Made by a program: the position numbers and the translations under genes. The notes under the pieces are model-generated. The model saw only the letters and a program-made list of their open reading frames with translations, made no database searches and was not told where the DNA came from. A stretch of 6,069 nucleotides of DNA from an uncultured Clostridia bacterium (GTDB lineage: Bacteria > Bacillota > Clostridia > Christensenellales > Pumilibacteraceae), in assembly GCA_934247335.1 (NCBI GenBank), contig CAKQJJ010000090.1, forward strand, positions 1-6,069. Reading direction: 5' to 3'. The stretch's first letter is position 1, and every line of letters begins with the position of its first letter. Below, piece after piece: positions 1 to 4,880 of the stretch.

Positions 1-827
1 CCTAACTCTTGACTCATGTACTCTTTTACCTCCATAATCAACTCCTCGGGAGTTGACGCACCTGCTGTTATTCCGATAACATCATTAGTGCTAAATTTGA
101 TTTTATATAAGTCGTCCAAACTTTCTACTAAATAAACATCGCTAAGCCCTGCGGCCGTTTCCATCAGCTTGCGGGTATTGGAACTGTTTCCGCTGCCGAT
201 TACCAAAACCTTGGTACATATGCGAGAAATATTTTCTGCGTCATTTTGCCGACTGATAGTAGTATAGCAAATTGTGTTAAATATTTCAACTGTTTTGAAC
301 GGTAGTTTGCGAATTTTTTTTAAAATCCTCAAATATTTTTCCAATAAGTAGGTGGTTTGGGTAACAAAACACACTTTTTCAAAGCCAATAAGCGCTTCGA
401 CCGCGCTTTCGTCGTCGACTATCGAAGCGGTATTTTCGCACCAGCCGTTTGTTCCTTCCACTTCCGGATGCCCGGCTTTTCCGATAATCGCGATATGATA
501 GCCGTCAAGATAATACTTATAAACTATATCGTGGATTTTTTTTACGAACGGGCAAGTGGCGTCGATAACTTCGATTCCGAGCTCGTTTGCCTTATCGAAG
601 AAATCTTTTCCTGCTCCGTGCGAGCGGACGATTACTTTTTTTCCTACGCACTCGGATATGTCGTTTACCGCCATCACGCCTTTTTTGGCAAGCTTATCGA
701 CGACTATTTTGTTATGAATAAGTTCGCCGTACGTAACCGTGTTTTTCCCGGCGTTGTTATAAGCGGCTTCTACCGCGCGTTTTACGCCGCTGCAAAAACC
801 GCAATACTTTGAAACGATGTACCTCAC
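1..827 (-). CDS. ispH: 4-hydroxy-3-methylbut-2-enyl diphosphate reductase (IspH/LytB), 3' end cut by window edge
   Basis: IspH catalyses the last step of the MEP isoprenoid pathway, reducing HMBPP to IPP and DMAPP with a [4Fe-4S] cluster in the cytoplasm. I translated the minus strand from a GTG at 827-825 and read 275 open codons to the edge. The three cluster cysteines are present: C12 in GFCSGV, C92 in DATCP and C187 in NTICYTT. Substrate-site motifs also match: H37 (ELIHN), H70 (RSHG), H120/E122 (GHPEVEG), the TQTT at 156-159, GNSSN at 213-217 and TAGAS at 254-258. GTG is the only reasonable start, because an in-frame TGA lies three codons upstream and C12 then falls at the family's usual position. 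The start overlaps the plsC stop by four bases (GTGA), with GGTGA six bases upstream as a weak ribosome site. The IspH domain is almost complete at the edge; whether the protein ends there or continues into S1 domains cannot be seen. The 3' half is AT-richer than the rest. Identification is very secure. Confidence 0.96.
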   Translation of the reverse strand, partial: MRYIVSKYCGFCSGVKRAVEAAYNNAGKNTVTYGELIHNKIVVDKLAKKGVMAVNDISECVGKKVIVRSHGAGKDFFDKANELGIEVIDATCPFVKKIHDIVYKYYLDGYHIAIIGKAGHPEVEGTNGWCENTASIVDDESAVEALIGFEKVCFVTQTTYLLEKYLRILKKIRKLPFKTVEIFNTICYTTISRQNDAENISRICTKVLVIGSGNSSNTRKLMETAAGLSDVYLVESLDDLYKIKFSTNDVIGITAGASTPEELIMEVKEYMSQEL

Positions 828-1516
828 GCTGTTTCACCCAATAGTTTTTTAAGCGATTTCTCCGCTTTTACGGCGTCTTTTTTGAGCTTTTTCCCGCACT
901 TGGATTTGTTGTAAAAAACGTAATCGTTCAGATCTTTCTGAGCTTTAAGCATATGCTCTTCGATTATGTCCGAAGCTTCTTTAAGCAGCGCCGCGTCCGC
1001 GCGTTTGCCGTAAAATTGACTCAGCGAGAACGACTTTCCCACCCAAAGATAATTACGTCTGAAAAGTTTTGCTTTTTCGTAAATCATTACGGGAACGACG
1101 TCCGCCTTGCCTTTGATGGCAAACAGCGCAGCGCCCTCTTTGATCTGTCCGAGCATAGTGCCTTTTCTGTTACGCGTTCCTTCCGGAAAAATGGACAAGC
1201 CGTAGCCCTTTTGCATAACGCCGAGTATTTTTTTCATTGCGGAAAGATCGGCTTTACCGCGGTCGATATAAATAGCTCCCACCGAAGCGAGGCACGCTCC
1301 GATAAACTTATTTTTACTGAGTTCTTTTTTTGCCACGGTGTAGCGGAATCCCGGCAGATTTGACAGCTGCATGACGATATCGGCTGCGCTTAAATGATTG
1401 CCCACCGCAATTACTTTGCCTTTCGGCATGTTTTTTCTTCCGATGATTTTAACGGGATAGAGTAAACGAAGCGGCAAATACGTGATTATTTTCATCAGGT
1501 AGAAAAACCACTTCAT
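824..1516 (-). CDS. plsC: 1-acyl-sn-glycerol-3-phosphate acyltransferase (PlsC family)
   Basis: Predicted to acylate lysophosphatidic acid to phosphatidic acid at the membrane, the second acylation of phospholipid synthesis. The 230-residue protein has the four family motifs in order: NHLSAAD at 40-46 (H41 and D46 form the HX4D catalytic pair), IDRG at 84-87, FPEGTR at 110-115 (substrate phosphate binding) and VVPV at 140-143. The N-terminal 20 residues are hydrophobic and likely membrane-associating; no signal peptidase site is evident. From about 204 the C-terminus becomes a lysine-rich tail. A longer reading from 1552 is open, but I chose the ATG at 1516-1514: TGAGGA lies seven bases upstream, the start overlaps the cmk stop by one base (TAATG), and the hydrophobic segment then begins at residue 1. 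The family also holds acyltransferases with other acceptors, so the exact substrate is inferred from motifs and from the common cmk-plsC-ispH neighbourhood. Confidence 0.92.
   Translation of the reverse strand: MKWFFYLMKIITYLPLRLLYPVKIIGRKNMPKGKVIAVGNHLSAADIVMQLSNLPGFRYTVAKKELSKNKFIGACLASVGAIYIDRGKADLSAMKKILGVMQKGYGLSIFPEGTRNRKGTMLGQIKEGAALFAIKGKADVVPVMIYEKAKLFRRNYLWVGKSFSLSQFYGKRADAALLKEASDIIEEHMLKAQKDLNDYVFYNKSKCGKKLKKDAVKAEKSLKKLLGETA
834..838 (-). promoter_or_regulatory. Weak ribosome binding site of ispH
   Basis: GGTGA, six bases before the GTG start at 827 and inside the last codons of plsC. It is a modest site paired with a non-ATG start, so ispH translation may depend on ribosomes finishing plsC at the overlapping TGA. 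Confidence 0.5.
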
Positions 1517-2172
1517 TATTTGTTCCTCACGATTGAAATTATTTTTTCGCAAACTTCGTCGATCGTCATTCCGGTGGTGTCCACTTCGGTCGCGTCGTCC
1601 GCTTTTTTAAGCGGAGCAAGCGCACGATGAGAGTCGTTGTAATCGCGCTTTTCGATATCGCTACGAACCTCTTCCTTTTTCACGTTTTCGCCGCGTGCGA
1701 TAAGCTCTTTATATCTTCTTTCGGCGCGTTCGTCAACGCTTGCGGTGAGAAAAATCTTGACGTCGGCGTTGGGCAGAACGAACGTTCCGATATCTCTTCC
1801 GTCCAGAATAGTATCGGTTTTCTTCGCCATTGCGCGCTGCATTTCCACCATTGCGTAACGAACGACCGGAACCGCGGAGATATCGCTTGCCATGCGCGAA
1901 ATTTCGGGAAGTCGAATTTCTTTGGAAACGTTTTCGCCGTCTAGATAAACGGCAGTCGCGCCGTCCTCGTTTTTAAGCTCGACTTCGGTATTTTTCAGCA
2001 TTTCTTCGATTTTTTTCTGCTCCGAGCACGCGATATTGTTGCGCTTGGCTTTCAGCCCTACCGCGCGGTACATGGCGCCAGTGTCGATATATACGAGGTT
2101 CAGCTGTTTTGCGATAAGTTTTGCTATCGTGCTTTTTCCTGCTCCGGCAGGTCCGTCAATTGCTATTATCAT
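1516..2172 (-). CDS. cmk: (d)CMP kinase (cytidylate kinase)
   Basis: Phosphorylates CMP and dCMP to the diphosphates with ATP, in cytoplasmic pyrimidine nucleotide salvage. At 218 residues it is a normal length for bacterial Cmk. The P-loop GPAGAGKST is at 7-15. YIDTGAMYRAV at 28-38 is the typical NMP-binding segment. DGRDIGT at 124-130, followed by VLPNADVKIFLTAS, is the Cmk signature, with D124 in place of the more usual E. The C-terminal lid and CMP-binding stretch contains RDYNDSHR at 176-183, then APLKKADDA and DTT at 198-200. The start ATG at 2172-2170 overlaps the stop of the upstream flavoprotein by four bases (ATGA), with GGGAG seven bases before it. The stop shares one base with the plsC start. 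Nothing is missing or broken, and the family assignment is close to certain. Confidence 0.97.
   Translation of the reverse strand: MIIAIDGPAGAGKSTIAKLIAKQLNLVYIDTGAMYRAVGLKAKRNNIACSEQKKIEEMLKNTEVELKNEDGATAVYLDGENVSKEIRLPEISRMASDISAVPVVRYAMVEMQRAMAKKTDTILDGRDIGTFVLPNADVKIFLTASVDERAERRYKELIARGENVKKEEVRSDIEKRDYNDSHRALAPLKKADDATEVDTTGMTIDEVCEKIISIVRNK
1524..1529 (-). promoter_or_regulatory. Ribosome binding site that decides the plsC start
   Basis: TGAGGA within the last codons of cmk, seven bases before the ATG at 1516. It favours the 230-residue PlsC over the in-frame upstream ATG at 1552, which would add twelve polar residues and overlap cmk by 37 bases. Confidence 0.75.
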
Positions 2173-3383
2173 AATAACTCTCCCGCGCGCATTCCGGCAA
2201 CGTATCCGGTTGCAAACGCTATTTGTAAATTAAATCCGCCGGTCAAAGCGTCGACGTCCAGCATTTCCCCCGCGAAATAAATTCCGGGAACAAGCTTACT
2301 TTCCATGGTTTTAGGGTTAACCTCACTTAAATCGACGCCGCCCGCAGTCACTATTCCGAGTTCGGTTTTATCGAGCGACGAAACGGTGAAATTCAAGCTT
2401 TTCATACTTTCTCCGATAGTTTCGCGCTCTTTACGCGTTATCGAGTTTACAGGCTTGTTTCCGTCGATTTTCGTGTATCGCACGAAATAATCGATTAGTT
2501 TTGCCGGAAGCAAATCGCCGAGCGCGTTTTTGTATTGCTTGTTTTTGTACTTGTCGAAATCGGACAAAATTCGCAAGTCGAGTTTTTCACGCGACAGCGC
2601 CGGCTTTAAATCGATTGAAAGCTTTGCGCCTTTTAAGTCGAACTTATTTATTTGGCTGCTGAGCGACAAAATTATTGGCCCCGACACGCCCTTGGATGTA
2701 AAAAGCATTTCGCCGAATTCGGAAAAACTTTTGCCCGAAACCGAAATGGTTGCGTTTACGTTTTTCAGCGATAAGCCTTCGAGCGAGCAAACGTTGTCTT
2801 TAAGCAGTATCGGAACGAGTGCGGCTCTCGGCGGCACGATTTTGTGTCCGAAAGATTTTGCAAACGCGTAACCGTCGCCGGTTGAACCGGTTGCAGGATA
2901 ACTTACTCCGCCGCAGGCAAGAATAACCCTGTCGAATTTTTCAGCCGAAATATCGGTGACGACGACAAAATAATCGTCTTCTTGCCTTATTTTAAGCACT
3001 TTTTCAAAGCAAACGCGAACGCCTTCGCGGTCGATTGCGCGTTTCAATGCCTTTATAACGTCGCTTGATTTGTCCGACTGCGGAAAAACGCGGTTACCTC
3101 GCTCGACTTTGGTTTCGACGCCGTTATTTTCGAGAAATTCTACCGTTTTCCGAGGCGGAAACGCATAAATAGCTCCGTACATGAATTTCTTGCCGTTTAC
3201 AACGTTTTCGAGAAATTCGGGCGGCTCGCACATATTGGTAACGTTACAGCGACCTTTTCCGGTTATATAAATTTTTTTTCCGACTTTTTCGTTTTTTTCG
3301 TACAAAACGACGTCGGCTGTCTTTGCCGCGGTCGCCGCGGACATAAGACCGGCAGCGCCTGCTCCGACAACAGCAATTCTCAT
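2169..3383 (-). CDS. NAD(P)/FAD-dependent oxidoreductase, HI0933/YhiN family (aminoacetone oxidase-like)
   Basis: A 404-residue flavoprotein of the HI0933/YhiN family, predicted cytoplasmic. The FAD-binding Rossmann motif GAGAAG is at 7-12, with the acidic ribose-binding residue E29 at the end of the second strand. Family blocks follow in order: TGKGRCNVTN at 41-50, GNRVFPQSDKSSDV at 96-109, ACGGVSYPATGSTGDGY at 156-172, MLFTSKGVSGP at 226-236, GIVTAGGV at 343-350 and FAGEMLDVDALTGGFNLQ at 370-387 near the FAD-closing C-terminus. The middle region, about 190-340, is the family's substrate domain. The physiological reaction is poorly settled; some databases call these proteins aminoacetone oxidases, which I would not assert here. 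The ATG at 3383-3381 has AGGCGG six bases upstream. It follows the alpha subunit gene after a 73-base gap containing a hairpin and overlaps cmk by four bases. Its place before cmk-plsC-ispH is common in Clostridia and suggests co-transcription, not a shared pathway. Confidence 0.93.
   Translation of the reverse strand: MRIAVVGAGAAGLMSAATAAKTADVVLYEKNEKVGKKIYITGKGRCNVTNMCEPPEFLENVVNGKKFMYGAIYAFPPRKTVEFLENNGVETKVERGNRVFPQSDKSSDVIKALKRAIDREGVRVCFEKVLKIRQEDDYFVVVTDISAEKFDRVILACGGVSYPATGSTGDGYAFAKSFGHKIVPPRAALVPILLKDNVCSLEGLSLKNVNATISVSGKSFSEFGEMLFTSKGVSGPIILSLSSQINKFDLKGAKLSIDLKPALSREKLDLRILSDFDKYKNKQYKNALGDLLPAKLIDYFVRYTKIDGNKPVNSITRKERETIGESMKSLNFTVSSLDKTELGIVTAGGVDLSEVNPKTMESKLVPGIYFAGEMLDVDALTGGFNLQIAFATGYVAGMRAGELL
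2180..2184 (-). promoter_or_regulatory. Ribosome binding site of cmk, inside the upstream gene
   Basis: GGGAG, seven bases before the cmk ATG at 2172 and within the last codons of the flavoprotein gene. Together with the ATGA overlap it suggests translational coupling. Confidence 0.7.
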
Positions 3384-3389
3384 AAAATA

Positions 3390-3395
3390 CCGCCT
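3390..3395 (-). promoter_or_regulatory. Ribosome binding site of the HI0933-type gene
   Basis: AGGCGG, six bases before the ATG at 3383, an imperfect but well-placed site. The start is also fixed by the FAD motif, which must lie within the first dozen residues. Confidence 0.65.
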
Positions 3396-3404
3396 AATAC
3401 CGTA

Positions 3405-3438
3405 AATACTTACGAGCCGTAATCAGCCCGTAAGTATT
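3405..3438 (-). terminator. Strong RNA hairpin, possible weak terminator, attenuator or processing site
   Basis: The arms at 3405-3414 and 3429-3438 are perfect 10-base inverted repeats. In the minus-strand transcript the stem extends by five more pairs, two of them G-U, giving a 15-pair stem with a four-base loop (ATTA at 3420-3423). The same two positions would be A-C mismatches in a plus-strand RNA, so the structure favours transcription of the minus strand. No run of Ts follows the 3' arm; only a short TATTT lies at its end and TATTTT comes about 15 bases later. A classical Rho-independent terminator is therefore doubtful. It sits 18 bases after the oadA stop and could reduce read-through or stabilise the upstream mRNA 3' end. 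Confidence 0.4.
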
Positions 3439-3456
3439 GCGTTAATCTGGTTTGAT

Positions 3457-4854
3457 TCAGAAAGGATGAACCTGACTGTCCTTGTTGTAAATGGTAGTGT
3501 CTACACCTTTGTTCTTTGCTATTCTGCGCTTGAAGAAAGGAATTGCAAGCTGCGGGAACAGCGCATACGTCAGAACGTCTTCGTCGCTTTCCGCATATTC
3601 TTTGATTTCTTCGCGCAGTTTTCCGAGCTCGGGCTTAATAAGGTCGGCAGGTCTGCAAGTAATTCGCTTTCCTCCCTGCAAAATCTTGTCGATAATTTCC
3701 TGCGAAGGCTCGACGGGCAGTTTGCCGTATTCGCCGGCAACCACTCCGCGCGTTTCTTTGGTGACCATCTTGTATCTTTCGCCGGAAAGAACGTTTAAAA
3801 CCGCCTGAGTTCCGACTATCTGGCTGGAAGGCGTTACGAGCGGCGGATAACCGAGGTCTTTTCTCACTCTCGGAACTTCTTCCAGAACTTCGAGCAGTCT
3901 GTCGGAAGCACCCTGCTGAGCAAGCTGGCTTATAAGGTTGGAAAGCATTCCGCCGGGCACCTGATAAATAAGCGCGTTGACGTCCACTTTAAGCACTTTC
4001 GGACTTAAAAATCCGTCTTTCTGCAATCTGTCGGCGACTTTTCTGAAATATACCGTAAGTTCGTTTAAGGCATTGAGATCGAGACCGGTATCGTACTTGG
4101 TCCCTTTGAGCGTAGCTACGAGCGATTCGGTTGCAGGCTGGCTGGTTCCGTTTCCGAGAGGCGACAGCGCGGTATCGACGATATCGCAACCCGCTTCGAT
4201 CGCTTTTAAGTTGACCATATCGCCCGTACCTGCGGTGTTGTGCGTGTGCAGATGAACCATGGTTTCGGGTTTAAGCTCTTTTTTAAGACGAGAAACCAGT
4301 TCGTACGCGGTGTACGGCAACAACAGGTTTGCCATATCTTTAATACAGATAATGTCGGCACCCATGTCTTCGAGCTGCTTGGCAAGATCCACGAAATAAT
4401 CGACATTGTGAACCGGGCTGGTGGTGTAGCAAAGCGCCACTTCCGCCGTTCCGCCGTATTTTTTAGTGCTTTCAACAGCCTGTTTAATGTTTCTGACGTC
4501 GTTGAGCGCGTCGAAAATTCTGATTATGTCTATACCGTTTTCAATCGATTTTTTGCAGAACAGATCCACGACGTCGTCGGCGTAGTGTTTATATCCCAAA
4601 AGGTTCTGTCCGCGAAGCAACATCTGAAGTTTGGTGTTGGGAAGCGCTTTGCGAAGAGCGCGCAGTCTTTCCCACGGATCTTCGTTGAGGTAACGCAGAC
4701 ACGCGTCGAACGTAGCGCCGCCCCAGACTTCCAGCGCATAATAACCGATTTTATCCAATTTATCCGCAACCGGCAGCATTTCGTCCAGTCTCATGCGGGT
4801 TGCAGCCTGCGACTGATGCGCGTCGCGCAGAATGGTATCCATTATTTTAACCAT
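3457..4854 (-). CDS. oadA: Oxaloacetate decarboxylase alpha subunit / pyruvate carboxyltransferase (no biotin domain)
   Basis: Carboxyltransferase of a biotin-dependent, Na+-pumping decarboxylase: moves the carboxyl of oxaloacetate to biotin, releasing pyruvate. The 465-residue protein opens with the TIM-barrel motif DTILRDAHQS (6-15), followed by EVWGGATFDACLR (42-54), NEDPWERLR (57-65), LLRGQNLLGY (79-88) and RIFDALND (112-119). IKDMAN at 171-176 carries the lysine (K172) that is carbamylated in this family, and HLHTHNTAGTGD at 201-212 provides metal-binding histidines; D11 is the third metal ligand. From about 300 comes the conserved helical PYC/OADA region (PGGMLSNL at 300-307, TPSSQIVGTQAV at 341-352). 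Classical enterobacterial OadA continues with a linker and biotinyl domain; this protein stops at VHPF with no AMKM-type motif, so a separate biotin carrier is expected. The ATG at 4854 follows oadB by 26 bases, with AAGGAG eleven bases upstream. The motifs point to oxaloacetate/pyruvate and not an acyl-CoA substrate. Confidence 0.93.
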   Translation of the reverse strand: MVKIMDTILRDAHQSQAATRMRLDEMLPVADKLDKIGYYALEVWGGATFDACLRYLNEDPWERLRALRKALPNTKLQMLLRGQNLLGYKHYADDVVDLFCKKSIENGIDIIRIFDALNDVRNIKQAVESTKKYGGTAEVALCYTTSPVHNVDYFVDLAKQLEDMGADIICIKDMANLLLPYTAYELVSRLKKELKPETMVHLHTHNTAGTGDMVNLKAIEAGCDIVDTALSPLGNGTSQPATESLVATLKGTKYDTGLDLNALNELTVYFRKVADRLQKDGFLSPKVLKVDVNALIYQVPGGMLSNLISQLAQQGASDRLLEVLEEVPRVRKDLGYPPLVTPSSQIVGTQAVLNVLSGERYKMVTKETRGVVAGEYGKLPVEPSQEIIDKILQGGKRITCRPADLIKPELGKLREEIKEYAESDEDVLTYALFPQLAIPFFKRRIAKNKGVDTTIYNKDSQVHPF

Positions 4855-4865
4855 ATTAGTTTTAT

Positions 4866-4871
4866 CTCCTT
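4866..4871 (-). promoter_or_regulatory. Ribosome binding site of oadA
   Basis: AAGGAG on the minus strand, in the 26-base gap between oadB and oadA, eleven bases before the ATG at 4854. The core is strong and the spacing slightly long. It supports the first ATG over the second methionine at codon 5, which would cut into the conserved DTILRDAHQS segment. Confidence 0.8.
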
Positions 4872-4880
4872 ATAAAACGA

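Larger units (their letters stand above)
3384..3456 (-). other. Intergenic gap between oadA and the HI0933-type gene
   Basis: This is the only non-coding stretch longer than about 30 bases in the window. It holds a hairpin (3405-3438) and the ribosome site of the next gene (3390-3395). I could not find a convincing -35/-10 pair for a minus-strand promoter. The motif AATAC also occurs in the plus sense at 3386-3390, 3396-3400 and 3405-3409, roughly one helical turn apart; the last copy is part of the hairpin arm. No small open reading frame is convincing here. Confidence 0.7.

Noticed and set aside
357..812. Plus-strand open frame of 151 codons
   Set aside because: It lies opposite ispH, whose conserved motifs fill the minus strand here. 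Its translation shows no recognisable domain.
1517..1552. Longer PlsC start at 1552
   Set aside because: It would add a polar 12-residue leader before the hydrophobic N-terminus and overlap cmk by 37 bases, while the ATG at 1516 has a good ribosome site and a one-base overlap.
3384..3456. Promoter for the flavoprotein operon
   Set aside because: I looked on the minus strand for -35 and -10 boxes with 16-18 base spacing and found no convincing pair.
4240..4875. Plus-strand open frame of 211 codons
   Set aside because: It is antisense to the well-conserved 5' half of oadA. Long antisense frames are expected where the real gene's codon use rarely produces reverse-strand stops, and no family motif is visible.
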